DNA from: Streptomyces phaeoluteigriseus | GTDB taxonomy: Bacteria; Actinomycetota; Actinomycetes; Streptomycetales; Streptomycetaceae | Length of the DNA: 64,000 nucleotides | Reading direction: 5' to 3' | Assembly (NCBI RefSeq): GCF_001896135.2 | Contig: NZ_MPOH02000016.1 | Coordinates: 197,156-261,155 of the forward strand | In this document: positions 37,600 through 47,577 of the stretch, piece by piece | Position numbering within the stretch: position 1 is the stretch's first letter | Layout of the letters: each line of letters opens with the position of its first letter | Position numbers and translations under genes: made by a program | The notes under the pieces: generated by a model | The model's input: the letters and a program-made list of their open reading frames with translations, nothing else | The model's database searches: none | What the model was told of the DNA's origin: nothing

Positions 37600-37960
37600 C
37601 CGGCGTAGGAACGGGCAGCGGTCGGAGGAGCAGGGCTGCCGCCCGGGCAAAGAGCGGCCGCAGCAGGGCAGGGCCGCTGCCGTGGGAACGAGTGGCCGCG
37701 CACGGGGCTGCTGCCGTGGGAACGGGTTGCCGCGAGCGCGGCAGGGCTGCTGCCGAAGGGACCGGTCGCTGCCGTAGCGCGGGGTGGACGCCGTACGGAA
37801 AGGTTGCTGCCGTGGGCAGGCTGCTCGCTCGGGGTCCGGAACCGGTGCCGGGCGACTAGGTTGCTCCCTGGGACAGGGTTGCCGCGCCAGGAAACGGCCG
37901 CTGCCACAGGAAGCGGTTCCTGTCGGCGGAGACGGTTGCCGTCGCGGCGCCGTGCCGATG
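37600..37960. repeat. Degenerate GCTGCCGTGGGAACG repeats in a 590-bp gap
   Basis: About a dozen variants of GCTGCCGTRGGAACG and TTGCCGCG lie between the GAF/LuxR gene and the large LuxR gene. No gene was recognised. The last 130 bp before the next gene have lower GC and probably hold its promoter. Confidence 0.65.
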
Positions 37961-38178
37961 GCGTGAAACGGCGGAACACGAGGTGCGGTGGAGGCCGTGA
38001 GGGAGCGTACGGATCAAGCCAGGGAGGGCCCGGGACGATGACTGTTCATTCAAACGTCACCTCGATGAATTTCCGTATGCCCCAGTTGTTATCTCCCTCA
38101 CGACGCCGTCCTTCCGGATTTCAAAGAGACGTTGCCTAGAATTTGGTCCGGACACGACACTCGGAGGGAGCGGTGACC

Positions 38179-40987
38179 GTGCGACGGGACTTCAAGGAGC
38201 CTGCCAGATGCCGCCCCGACCTGGTCATCGGCAGGGACGAGCTGTTCACGTCCGCCCATGAGCAGCTCACGCGCGGCGGCAGTGTGCTGCTGCACGGCCC
38301 GGCCGGAATAGGAAAATCGACCGTGCTGCGGGCATTGGCCGTGGAATACGGCGACGCGGCACGCACCGTCCTGCGCTGCTCGGCCACCGAGTCCGAAAGC
38401 CACCTGCCCTTCCTGGCCCTGGCCGACCTGTTCGGCCTGGTCCTCGACGAGGTGGCGACAAGCTGCCCTCCGCCCAGCGCACCGCGCTGGAGTCGGCGCT
38501 GACCGGCCGTGGCGAATCGACTCTGCAGCGCGACGGCCTGGCCCTGCGCCTGGCGGTGCTCTCGGCGCTGCGCGCCCTCGCCGCCACCAGGCCCGTGCTG
38601 CTCGTCGCCGACGACATGCAGTGGCTCGACTCGGCCAGCGCCGAACTCCTCGGCTTCGCCGCCCGCCGCCTGGGCGACACCCCCGTGCAGCTGCTTTGTG
38701 CGGTCCGGACGAGGGACAGGAGTACGACCGTCAGCTACGCGCGTCCCCGCCCGACACCCTCGCCGTCCGGCTGAACCCGCTCTCCCCCGCCCAGGTGTCC
38801 ACCCTGCTCGACCACCGGGGCTACACCGACCTGCCCCGTTCGACGGTCCGCGAGATCCACCGCACCAGCGGCGGCAACCCCCTGTTCGCCCTGGAGCTGG
38901 GCCGTGCCCTCGGCGAGAACCCGACCCCGCCGCGTCCCGGCGAGCCGCTGCCGGTGCCGACCTCGCTGCGCGCCCTGGTGCTCAGCCGCCTCGACCTGCT
39001 GTCCGACGAGGCTCGCCGCACCCTGCTCGTGGCCAGCGCGGGCGCCCGTCCCACGCTGGCGCTGCTGCACGCCGCCGGCCGGGAGAACGCCGAGGCGGAG
39101 ACCGCCCAGGCGGCCGCGCTCGGGCTGCTGGCGACGGAGCCCGAGGGGCCGGCCGTACGGTTCGCGCATCCGTTGATCTCGGCGGCGCTGTACGCGGAGG
39201 CGCCGGCGCAGGAGCGACGGGCCGCGCACACCGCGCTGTCCACGGCGGCGTCCGACCCGATCGAGCGGGCCCGGCACCTCGCGCTGTCGACGAGCGGCAC
39301 CGATCCGGAGGTGGCCGCCCGGCTCGCCGAGGCCGCCGCGCTGGCCCGGGACCGGGGGCGCGCCCTCGGTGGCCGCCTCGCTCGGGCTGCTCGCGGCCCG
39401 GCACACCCCCGCGGACGGCGGCCGGCCCCGGACGAGCGGCGGCTGGAGGCCGCCGAGGACGCGATCATCGCCGGCGAGGTGGACCTCGCCCGGGACATCG
39501 CCCGCGAGGTGCTGACCCGGGCGACGGCGCCGGCCGAGCGGGTGCGGGCCTGGATGGTGGTGATCGAGGCGGCCGGGCAGGCGCTCGGTGACGTCGACGC
39601 CGTCTATCCGCAGGTGCTCGCCGACGCGGGCGACGATCCCGTGCTGCTCGCGCAGGTCCACTACCAGCTGGCCTGGCGCGGACTGGTCGTACAGGGGGAT
39701 TTCGCGGAGGCCCGCGAGCAGGCCGCGCACGCCGCGAAGCTGGCCGCGCGCGGCGGGGACCGGCGCAACGAGCTGATGGCGCTGGCCCTCCAGGCCTCGA
39801 CGGAGACGCTCATGGGCCACCCGGACGCGCCCGCGACGATCAAGCGGGCGCTGCGGGAGCCTCAGGACCCGTATGTGGCGTGCCATCACAACGGGACGGG
39901 CATGGCCAGGTTCCGCTGGCTGCTGATGAGCGATCAGCTGCCCGAGGCCCGTTCGACGATCACGGCGTTGCTCCGCGAGGCGCGCCGGCGCGGGATGGTC
40001 GAGAGCGAGGTGCACTTCCAGCGCTTCCTCGCCGAGACCGAACTGCGCTCCGGGCACTGCGGGCGCGCCCTGGACCTGGCCCGCGAGAGCCTGCGGCTGG
40101 CCCGCGACTCGGGTATCGGCCTGGGCGCCTCCGCGATGCTCACCTCCCTCGCCGAGGCGTCCGGCGGTGAGGTGGGCCGGGCGCTGGAGCTGGCCCGGGA
40201 GGCCACCGGGCGCGCCGAGGAGGACGGCGACCAGATGTACCTGTCGCGGGCCCTGGCAGCCCTGGGTCACGCCCAGTCGGTCGCCGGGGACGCCGCGGGC
40301 GCGGTGGCGTCGCTACGCCGGGTGCGGGAGCTGGAGGTGGGCCTCGGCATCAACGACCCGGCCCGCGGCCGCTGGCAGGGCGACCTCGCCGAGGCGCTGG
40401 TCCGGGTGGGCGAGCCGGGTGAGGCGCAGGAACTCATCGACGTCACGCGCGCGCACGCGCTGCGGCTGGGCCGGGAGAGCATCCTGGCGGTGCTGGACCG
40501 GGCGGAGGCGCTGGTGCGGGCCGCGCAGGGCGACCAGGACGGTGCGCTGGTCCGTCTGACGTCCGTTCAGGACCGGTTCGCCAAGCTGGGATACGGGCTG
40601 GAGGAGGCGCGGGCGGCGTTCGCGATGGCCCGGCTGCGCACCCGGCGGCCGGGTCCGACGTCGTACGACGAGGCGGCGCGGTTGTTCCGGCGGTGCCGGG
40701 CGCTGCCGTGGCTGCGGCAGGTCGAGGCGGCCGCCGCGGAGGAGCCGGCCGGTACGGCCGCCGTGCCCGCGCCGGTTCCCGCGTTCGACGCGCTGGAGGG
40801 GCTGGCGTCGATGGAGCGCCAGGTGGCCGCGCTGGTGATGGAGGGCGCCACCAACCGGGAGATCGCCGCGCGCCTGTTCATCAGCGTCAAGACGGTGGAG
40901 GCGACCCTGACCCGGGTCTACCGCAAGCTGGGGATCCGCTCACGGGTGGACATCGTCCGGCTGGCGGCGGGGCGCCACGCGAAGTGA
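38179..40987 (+). CDS. Large LuxR-family ATPase regulator (LAL type), four frame changes
   Basis: A regulator of about 936 residues: N-terminal AAA-type ATPase, long helical repeat middle and C-terminal LuxR HTH. Walker A is SVLLHGPAGIGKSTVLRAL, Walker B is RPVLLVADDMQWLDSAS, and the HTH is LASMERQVAALVMEGATNREIAARLFISVKTVEATLTRVYRKLGIRSRVDIVRLAAG. Frame changes are needed near 38456, 38705, 39357 and 39428, three as lost and one as gained G/C bases; each restores family sequence such as DKLPSAQRTALESALTGRGES and SVAASLGLLAARHTPADGG. GTG 38179 fits the GGAGGGAG site; GTG 38173 is the alternative. Ligand unknown. Confidence 0.9.
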
Positions 40988-41005
40988 GGGCCGCGCGGGT
41001 TCACT

Positions 41006-41125
41006 GACCGGGCGGGCCCGATGTCCGCGGGTTCCTGGACCGCGCGGGCCCGGTGTCCGTGGACTCACTGACCGCGCGGGCCCGATGTCCGCGGGCTCCC
41101 GGATCGCGCGGGACCGGTGAGCGGC
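41006..41125. repeat. 32-bp tandem repeat, 3.7 copies
   Basis: Units begin at 41006, 41038, 41070 and 41102, exactly 32 bp apart, of type GACCGCGCGGGCCCGATGTC. They lie in the 344-bp gap before the trypsin gene. The remaining gap sequence has lower-GC elements near 41180-41225 that may be the trypsin promoter. Confidence 0.9.
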
Positions 41126-41331
41126 TTCCGGGGGCGCCGGTTACCGGGGCGACCGAGGGTTTTCCCTCCCCAACTCCCTTAGGGGAGTCCCTCATTGGGA
41201 CCGGGGTGCACCCGGTCCTAGCGTAGGGGACGTGCCGCTCGCCGGGCACACGGGGGTCGGTCCCACGACTCCCGTGCAACCCCCCACACCCGCGCGACCC
41301 CCCACCGGCAGCTCCCTCAGCAAGGAGATCG

Positions 41332-42123
41332 ATGTTCGGGATCACCCGTGCCAGAAAGGCCGCGGCCCTCGTCGCGGCCTCGGCCGCCGCGGTCGCGACC
41401 GCGCTGCTCAGCGCCCCCACCGCTGTCGCGGCGCCCCAGCCGATCGTCGGTGGCACGACGACCACGACGACCGCGTACCCGTTCATGATGCAGATCACGG
41501 ACGCCTCGCAGAACCAGTTCTGCGGCGGCACGCTCGTGTCGGCGACCAAGGTGGTCACCGCCGCCCACTGCATGGTCGGTGAAACGACCAGCAGTGTGCG
41601 GGTCGTCGGTGGCCGGACCTACCTCAACGGCACGAACGGCACGGTCAGCCGGGTCAGCAGGATCTGGGTCCACCCGGACTACACCGACGCCACCAACGGC
41701 GACGACGTGGCCGTCCTGACCCTGTCGACGTCGATGCCCTACACCAAGGCGTCGTACGTCACCTCCTCCCAGACCAGCCTGTACGCGGCCGGCACCACCG
41801 CCCGGGTGCTCGGCTGGGGCACGACCTCCGCGAGCGGCAGCTCCTCCAACCAGCTGCGCACCGCGACCGTGCCGATCGTGTCCAACTCCAGCTGCGCGAG
41901 CAGCTACGGCTCCGACTTCGTCGCGAGCGACATGGTCTGCGCCGGATACACGTCCGGCGGCGTGGACACCTGCCAGGGCGACAGCGGCGGTCCCCTGCTC
42001 ATCGGGGGCGTCCTGGCAGGCATCACTTCATGGGGCGAGGGCTGCGCGGAAGCCGGTTACCCGGGTGTCTACACCCGGCTGACCACCTTCTCCAGCCTCG
42101 TGACCGCGCAGGTGAACTCGTAG
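41332..42123 (+). CDS. Secreted trypsin-like serine protease
   Basis: A 263-residue secreted S1 protease. The signal peptide runs to about residue 34 (AAVATALLSAPTAVAAP), a very short propeptide precedes the mature IVGGT start at residue 38. The triad is H79 (VTAAHC), D125 (NGDDVAVL) and S218 (CQGDSGGP). D212, six residues before the serine, sets Arg/Lys specificity. Six cysteines can form three disulfides. It resembles S. griseus trypsin. The start has AAGGAG. A terminator hairpin follows. Confidence 0.96.
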   Translation: MFGITRARKAAALVAASAAAVATALLSAPTAVAAPQPIVGGTTTTTTAYPFMMQITDASQNQFCGGTLVSATKVVTAAHCMVGETTSSVRVVGGRTYLNGTNGTVSRVSRIWVHPDYTDATNGDDVAVLTLSTSMPYTKASYVTSSQTSLYAAGTTARVLGWGTTSASGSSSNQLRTATVPIVSNSSCASSYGSDFVASDMVCAGYTSGGVDTCQGDSGGPLLIGGVLAGITSWGEGCAEAGYPGVYTRLTTFSSLVTAQVNS

Positions 42124-42180
42124 TCCGGGTCACCGCGTGACCCCGAAGAACCCCTGAGCACCCCTCAGGTGAAAGACCGG

Positions 42181-42219
42181 GGGGCGCTGCGAGCCTCCAC
42201 GAGCGGCCCGCAGCGCCCC
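42181..42219. terminator. Hairpin after the trypsin gene
   Basis: A perfect 11-bp stem GGGGCGCTGCG / CGCAGCGCCCC across a 17-base loop, between two convergent genes. CCGGACCAC-type 9-bp repeats follow at 42245-42305. Confidence 0.75.
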
Positions 42220-42302
42220 CTCTCCATGTCCTGGCCCGGTCCCCCGGACAGCTACCGGACCGCTACCGGACCGCCGGACCACCGGACCACCGGACCGCCG
42301 GA

Positions 42303-43418
42303 CTACCGCAGCACCGTGCCGAAACGGATGTCGTACGACGACGACTCCCCGTACATCGCCTTCAGCAGCCGCTCCCCCTCGGCCGCCACCTCCTGTCGCC
42401 GCTCCTTGCCGAGCGGGGCGAACGGCTCGACGACGAGGGCGTCCGCGTCCAGCTTCCACACCCCGGCGAGGAAGCCGTCGACGAGGAGCGTGCAGTAGGC
42501 CTGGTTGCCCTGCCAGGAACGGCCCCGGTGCTCGGGTGGGACGACCCGGGCGCGGTCGGCGTGGGAGAGCAGCAAGTTGTCGAACTCGGGCAGGAAGCGC
42601 GGCGGGGCCGGGGTGTCCGGGTCCGGGCGCGGGGCGTCGGGCAGGTCGAAGAGTTCGACGCCGTTGTCGTCGCGGAAGGTGACGAGCCGCGGGCGGAGCC
42701 GTTCGAAGGCCTCGCGCAGCCGGGTCAGTCCGGACCAGGTCTGCATGTCCTTGACCGAGGCCGGACCGAAGGCGGCGAGGTAGCGCGCGACGACGGCGTC
42801 GGGTGCGGGGGCCGGTTGTGCGGGGCGGCCCAGCCAGTGCTCGGCGGTGGTGAGCACGACCTGCCCGCTTCTTCCCCACAACCCGCGCGGGGTGACCTGG
42901 ACCAGCGGCAGTTTGCAGCGGGCGGCGATCGCGAGGGCCTGCGGATCGGCGTCCGGCCACTTGGCGGAAAGCGCCTCCCGCAACTGTTTCATGGTGCGCG
43001 GCTCGGCCTCGACGAGGTCACGGGCGAGGGCGGCCAACCGGTCCAGGTCGACTCCCGGTAGCCCTTTGCGGAAGATCGTCAGCTCCCGGTCGCGGGCGGG
43101 CTGCACGAGCGGCCGCAGGGTGAGGCAGTCCGCCGCGGTGTGCGTGTGGATGGTCGAGCGCATGGTCACGATGCGGACGACCTCGCGGTCGGCCATGAGC
43201 GCCGACAACTGCTCCGGTGCGAATCCGTCGAGACGGGCGGCGAGGGCGAAGTACGGCGGTTTCACGTTCTGGGCCTGAAGACCGACGAGGTGCTCCACCG
43301 CGGCCTTCGCCGACAGCGCGGACCGGCGCAGGAGGAGCTGGCGGTCGAGGGTGGCCCGGTTGAGGGCGCGAGCGCCGAGCAGAGGGGCGGGGGCGGTGGA
43401 CGTCGTCGTCTTCCTCAT
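42303..43418 (-). CDS. AlkZ-like winged-helix DNA-binding protein
   Basis: A 371-residue protein of the HTH_42 family, whose studied members AlkZ and YcaQ are DNA glycosylases that unhook interstrand crosslinks or alkylated bases. It has RATLDRQLLLRRSALSAKAAVEHLVGLQAQNVKPPYFALAARLDGF at the N-terminus and MRSTIHTHTAADCLTLRPLVQP. The catalytic QxQ motif of AlkZ is represented by LQAQN. The C-terminal FLPEFDNLLLSHADRARVV is also typical. Start at ATG 43418. Confidence 0.88.
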   Translation of the reverse strand: MRKTTTSTAPAPLLGARALNRATLDRQLLLRRSALSAKAAVEHLVGLQAQNVKPPYFALAARLDGFAPEQLSALMADREVVRIVTMRSTIHTHTAADCLTLRPLVQPARDRELTIFRKGLPGVDLDRLAALARDLVEAEPRTMKQLREALSAKWPDADPQALAIAARCKLPLVQVTPRGLWGRSGQVVLTTAEHWLGRPAQPAPAPDAVVARYLAAFGPASVKDMQTWSGLTRLREAFERLRPRLVTFRDDNGVELFDLPDAPRPDPDTPAPPRFLPEFDNLLLSHADRARVVPPEHRGRSWQGNQAYCTLLVDGFLAGVWKLDADALVVEPFAPLGKERRQEVAAEGERLLKAMYGESSSYDIRFGTVLR

Positions 43419-43560
43419 ACGAGGACGGTAGCGGGGATCGAGGCCAGCTCCTGGCCTATATGGGGGACCCCGGCACGCCCCGTATGTCCGGCTCCGTTAT
43501 CCTGACCCGTGATTCCCGGCCGGTGATCACGGATCACGGAGCCATGGATCTCGGATCCCC

Positions 43561-43616
43561 GGTTCAGGGGTCCCGGTTCAGGGGTCCCGGATCACAGGTC
43601 CCGGATCACAGGTCCC
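43561..43616. repeat. 14-bp tandem repeat, 4 copies in two types
   Basis: Two copies of GGTTCAGGGGTCCC are followed by two of GGATCACAGGTCCC, without gaps, 52 bp before corA. The arrangement shows two rounds of duplication. Confidence 0.95.
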
Positions 43617-43667
43617 AGCCCCCGATCCCGGATCACGCAGACATCGCCTCGACCCGAGAGGCCCTCG

Positions 43668-44831
43668 ATGCCCCAGCGACGCGTTCGTCCCTCCGCGAAG
43701 AACCTCAGGAAGTCCGTCTGGCGCCGCAGCGCGGCGGTTCCGCCACCGCCGGCGGCGGCCGACAGCCCGCCGGACCCGGCCGGTCCGGCGTCGAGGGCGC
43801 CTGCCGAGGTCGCCAGTGTCGTGCAGGCGGTGCTCTACCGCGACGGCGTCCGCGTCCTGGCCCCCGCCACCCTCGCCGACACCTTCCGGGAGCTGCGCAA
43901 GCACCCGGAGGGCATGGCGTGGATCGGCCTGGCCCGCCCCACGGAAGCCGAACTGCACGCCTTGGCCGCCGAGTTCGACCTGCATCCACTCGCCGTGGAG
44001 GACGCGAAGGAGGCCCACCAGCGACCCAAGCTGGAGCGTTACGGCGACACCCTGTTCGTGGTCCTGCGGGCCGCCCGCTACCTGGACGCCCCCGAAGAGA
44101 TCGATTTCGGCGAGTTGCACGTCTTCGTCGGCCCGGACTTCGTCATCACCGTGCGGCACGGTGCCGCCCCCGACCTCTCCGCGGTCCGCCGTCGCATGGA
44201 GGACTCCCCCGAGTTGCTGAAACTCGGCCCGGAAGCGGTTCTGTACGCGATTCTGGACGCGGTGGTCGACGGCTATCTCCCGGTCGTGTCGGGCGTCCAG
44301 AACGACATCGACGAGATCGAGACCGAGGTCTTCCGCGGCGATCCCGACGCCTCCCGCCGCATCTACGAACTCTCCCGCGAGATGGTCGAGTTCCAGCGCG
44401 CCACCCGGCCCCTGGTCGGCATGCTGCACGGTCTGATGGCCGGCTTCTCCAAGTACGGCACCGACGAGGAGCTCCAGCGCTACCTGCGGGACGTCGCCGA
44501 CCACGTCACCCACACCAGCGAACGCGTCGACGGCTTCCGCCAGGCCCTCAGCGAGATCCTCACGGTCAACGCCACCCTGGTGACACAGCAACAGAACGCC
44601 GAGATGCGGGCGTTGGCGGAGGCGGGGTTCGAGCAGAACGAGGAGATCAAGAAGATCTCGTCATGGGCGGCGATCCTGTTCGCACCGACCCTCGTCGGCA
44701 CCATCTACGGCATGAACTTCGACGACATGCCGGAGCTGGGCTGGCACTTCGGTTACCCCTTCGCGATCGGCCTGATGGGGGTGGTCTGCGTCAGCCTGTA
44801 CGTGATCTTCAAGCGGCGGGACTGGCTCTGA
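43668..44831 (+). CDS. corA: CorA magnesium/cobalt transporter
   Basis: A 387-residue CorA channel protein. After an alanine/proline-rich tail, the cytoplasmic domain (RPTEAELHALAAEFDLHPLAVEDAKEAHQRPKLERYGDTLFVVLR) leads to the long stalk helix and two membrane helices at the C-terminus, with the selectivity motif YGMNFDDMPEL between them and the basic end FKRRDWL. The ATG has GAGAGG upstream. The final 15 codons and the bases after the stop are part of a 43-bp tandem duplication. Confidence 0.95.
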   Translation: MPQRRVRPSAKNLRKSVWRRSAAVPPPPAAADSPPDPAGPASRAPAEVASVVQAVLYRDGVRVLAPATLADTFRELRKHPEGMAWIGLARPTEAELHALAAEFDLHPLAVEDAKEAHQRPKLERYGDTLFVVLRAARYLDAPEEIDFGELHVFVGPDFVITVRHGAAPDLSAVRRRMEDSPELLKLGPEAVLYAILDAVVDGYLPVVSGVQNDIDEIETEVFRGDPDASRRIYELSREMVEFQRATRPLVGMLHGLMAGFSKYGTDEELQRYLRDVADHVTHTSERVDGFRQALSEILTVNATLVTQQQNAEMRALAEAGFEQNEEIKKISSWAAILFAPTLVGTIYGMNFDDMPELGWHFGYPFAIGLMGVVCVSLYVIFKRRDWL

Positions 44832-44902
44832 CCGCGCGGACATGCCGCGGTGCCCTCGGCGGGACTGGCTCTGACCGCGCGGACATGCCGCGGTGTCCTC
44901 GG
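44817..44902 (+). repeat. 43-bp tandem duplication of the corA 3' end
   Basis: Units 44817-44859 and 44860-44902 differ at one base. Each contains the codons for RDWL and the TGA stop of corA plus about 28 bp of 3' sequence. Confidence 0.95.
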
Positions 44903-45000
44903 CGGGTTCAGCGCCGGCCGCACCGAGGTCTCCGGCCTGGCCCGGAGGCCGCCGTTCGGCGTCCCGCACCGGGTCCCGGACGCTACGGCTCCTGCGGGGT

Positions 45001-45120
45001 CCGTCACCCGAATCCCGCACCACCACCACTCCGGCGACGGCCGTCACCCGAATCCCGCACCGCCACGACTCCTGCTGGGGCCGTCACCCGAATCCCGCAC
45101 CGCTACCACTCCGGCGACGC
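45001..45120. repeat. 40-bp tandem repeat entering the nadK 3' end
   Basis: Units begin at 45001, 45041 and 45081, each opening CCGTCACCCGAATCCCGCAC. A decayed fourth copy lies at 44961-45000. The NAD kinase stop at 45084 is inside the third unit. Confidence 0.95.
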
Positions 45121-46174
45121 CTCCGGCGGGGCGTCGGCAGCATGAGGTGGGCCATGTCGCCGGGCGGGGGTGTCCGCACCGACCACAGCGGGGCGGCGGT
45201 TCCGTCGGCGACCGCGGCCGGGGCGTCGGTGAGGTTCATCCGCTCGCGCAGGCGGCCGTAGAAGTCCGTCGGCCCGAGCCGGACCGCCCGCAGCCGGCGC
45301 GGCGCCGCGTAGATGCCGATCCAGTCGCCCGGGTCGAGGACGCCGCGCAGCTGGCCGTCGATGCTGACGGCGGCCCGGCCCGACCGTTCGAGGACGCGCA
45401 GTCCCACGGGCTCGTCCGGGGCCGTCACCACCGAGCGGTCGAACGTCATGTGCGGGGCGACCGGGGTGAAGACCAGGGCCTCGGCGCGCGGCGAGACGAC
45501 GGGGCCGCCGGCGGCGAAGCTGTAGGCGGTCGAGCCCGTCGGTGTCGCCACCAGCAGGGCGTCGGCGGAGTAGGACGCCAGCAGCCGTCCGGCGACGTAG
45601 ACGCGACCGACACCTGGCGGTCCCGCGACAGCTTCTCCAGCACGATGTCGTTCAGTGCGAAGACGTGCAGGGGGATGCCCCAGTCGTCGTCGACCTCGCA
45701 GTCCTCGCGCACCCGGGGCGGCGGCAGCAGCGGCCCGCGCCCGTACCTCAGCAGCGCCTCCATCTCCGCGGGCACCTCCAGCCGGCGCGAGGCGCGCAGC
45801 GTCAGCAGCAACCGGCTCTCCACGGTGAGCCGGTCCTCCCGTACGGCGTCCAGGGCCGTGCGCACCGCGGTGACGGGCACCTCCGTCAGGAAGCCCACGC
45901 GACCCAGGTCGACGCCGAGGACGAGGGCGTCGTTCTCGGCGGCCAGCCGGGCGCCGCGCAGGAACGTGCCGTCGCCGCCGAGGGTGACGACGAGGTCGGG
46001 ATTCCCGGCGGCCTCGACCTCCTCCCGCGCGCTGTGCCGCCCGCCGTCCCGCCACACGTCGATGTCCGTGCAGGACACGGCGTGCTCCGCGCACCACGCG
46101 CGTACGACCCGGGCAGCCTCCCCGGCCTCCGGGCGCCCCCCGTGCACGACGAGTCCCAGCCGGCCCACCGTCAT
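45084..46174 (-). CDS. nadK: NAD kinase, frameshifted
   Basis: Phosphorylates NAD to NADP. The first part has LGLVVHGGRPEAGEAARVVRAWCAEH, the nucleotide-binding VVTLGGDGTFLRGARLAAEND and LGVDLGRVGFLTEV. Near 45603 one base must be added after RDRQVSVA to continue as VYVAGRLLASYSADALLVATPTGSTAYSFAAGGPVVSP, the second conserved motif, and on to the end. The corrected protein is about 363 residues. The C-terminal 15 or so residues (PRRRRRRSGSGAGFG) are encoded by a tandem repeat and are probably not part of the ancestral protein. ATG at 46174. Confidence 0.92.
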
Positions 46175-46283
46175 GTCAGCCTCCGGATCAGCTCGCGGAC
46201 GGCCAGCAAAACACCGTCGGCGCCGCCCCGCCACGCGTGCCACGCCCAGGGAGCGGGTCCGGGGTCGGTACGAGGTCCGAAGG

Positions 46284-47369
46284 TCAGCGTCCGCGTGCCG
46301 TGCCCACCGCGTGCAGGGTGCGCAGTGCCGCCTGTTTCAGGGCGGGGTGGTCGCGGACCAGCCGGTGTGCCGCGCGTACGGGTTCGCGGCGGAGCCAGTG
46401 CAGGGCGGCCCCCGGACCGCTCGTGCGCAGCGCCCCTTCGTGGACCAGGAGGTCGCCGGTCTTGAAGGAGTTCTTGTACGCCGCCTCGCCCCGGCCGAAG
46501 TCGAAGAGGTGGACGCCGGACGCGGCGGCGGCCTCGATCATGCGCAGGTAGAGGACGCGGCCGGGCGAGTAGGTGGCGAGAGTGCGGTCGTATGAGGGGA
46601 ACCAGCAGGAGAAGACGGTGCGCGAGCGCAGGCCGAAGTGGGCGGCGACGGGCCGGTCGGCGGCGTAGAGCACCGAGAGGATGCCGGAGCAGTCGGGTGC
46701 CGCGGTGCCGGCGAGGAGGTCGACGAGCCGGGTGATCCACGGCTGGGCGAAGGGGTCGCGGCGGCCGGTGCGCCGGTAGTGGGCGGACTTCCAGGCGATG
46801 AGGGCGCGCAGGGCGGCGGGGTCGCGTTCGTCGTGGACGAAGCGCAGCGGGCCGAGGTGGCGGACCATCCGGCGTTCCTGCGCCCTCGTCGTCTTGAGGA
46901 AGCCTCGCGCGTGTTCGCGCAGATGCCGCTCGTACCCCTCGAATCCGTGGGTGAGGTCGATGACGGGTGAGGCGAACTGCGCGGTGGCGTACGGCAGGAA
47001 CAGATGCTGACCGCTTTCGAGATGGTTGAACTCCCAGGCGTTGAGGGAGCAGGCGCGCATCAGGTGCTGCGCCTCCAGGTGGACGTCGGGCTCGAGTACG
47101 GCGCCCTGGCAGTCGGAGACACCGAGCCCGACCGCCCGGCCGCTGCCCCAGCGTCCGCGCTGGTGGGGGAAGTAGCCGACGGGCCGGCTCCCCCGGCGCA
47201 GGACGGCCACCCGGGTGTCGGGCCGGACCCGGCCGACGGCCTGGGTGAACTCGGCGCTCATGAAGGGGTTCGCGGCGGTCGCGGTCGTGGTGCGCAGGTC
47301 GTTCCACAACGCGAGGTCCGCGGGCACGAGGTCCCCGGGGTGGACGAGGTCGATGCGCGGTGTGGTCAT
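46284..47369 (-). CDS. GNAT acetyltransferase of the CelD/BcsL (FemAB-like) type
   Basis: A 361-residue protein with the FemAB-like double GNAT fold. It shows NPFMSAEFTQAVGRVRPDTRVAVLRRGSRPVGYFPHQRGRWGSGRAVG, then a second half ending VLYLRMIEAAAASGVHLFDFGRGEAAYKNSFKTGD, the hallmark of the Acetyltransf_6 group. Such proteins transfer acyl groups to polysaccharides or peptides. The ATG at 47369 has AGGAG. Confidence 0.87.
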   Translation of the reverse strand: MTTPRIDLVHPGDLVPADLALWNDLRTTTATAANPFMSAEFTQAVGRVRPDTRVAVLRRGSRPVGYFPHQRGRWGSGRAVGLGVSDCQGAVLEPDVHLEAQHLMRACSLNAWEFNHLESGQHLFLPYATAQFASPVIDLTHGFEGYERHLREHARGFLKTTRAQERRMVRHLGPLRFVHDERDPAALRALIAWKSAHYRRTGRRDPFAQPWITRLVDLLAGTAAPDCSGILSVLYAADRPVAAHFGLRSRTVFSCWFPSYDRTLATYSPGRVLYLRMIEAAAASGVHLFDFGRGEAAYKNSFKTGDLLVHEGALRTSGPGAALHWLRREPVRAAHRLVRDHPALKQAALRTLHAVGTARGR

Positions 47370-47577
47370 GCGGACTCCTGGTGTGGCGGGGAGCGGGCGG
47401 CGTGGCCGACGGAAACCCTTGCCGTCTCGTCCCTTTCGGCCCGTCCATGATCCGCGAGAAGGGTGCGCGCCGTTCCCGGAACGGGAGAATCGCCGCATAT
47501 GAACGTTCAGCCGAAGACTCGCGAGTTCGGGTGAACGGTCGCACAACGCGTTGCGGCCCACTGCGTCACCCGTCAGT

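Noticed and set aside
38143..40987. Large LuxR regulator as a true pseudogene
   Set aside because: All four frame changes are single-base, the sequence on both sides is well conserved, and similar changes affect essential genes, so sequence error is the simpler reading.
41006..41125. Possible CRISPR array with 32-bp units
   Set aside because: The units adjoin without spacers and no cas genes occur in the window.
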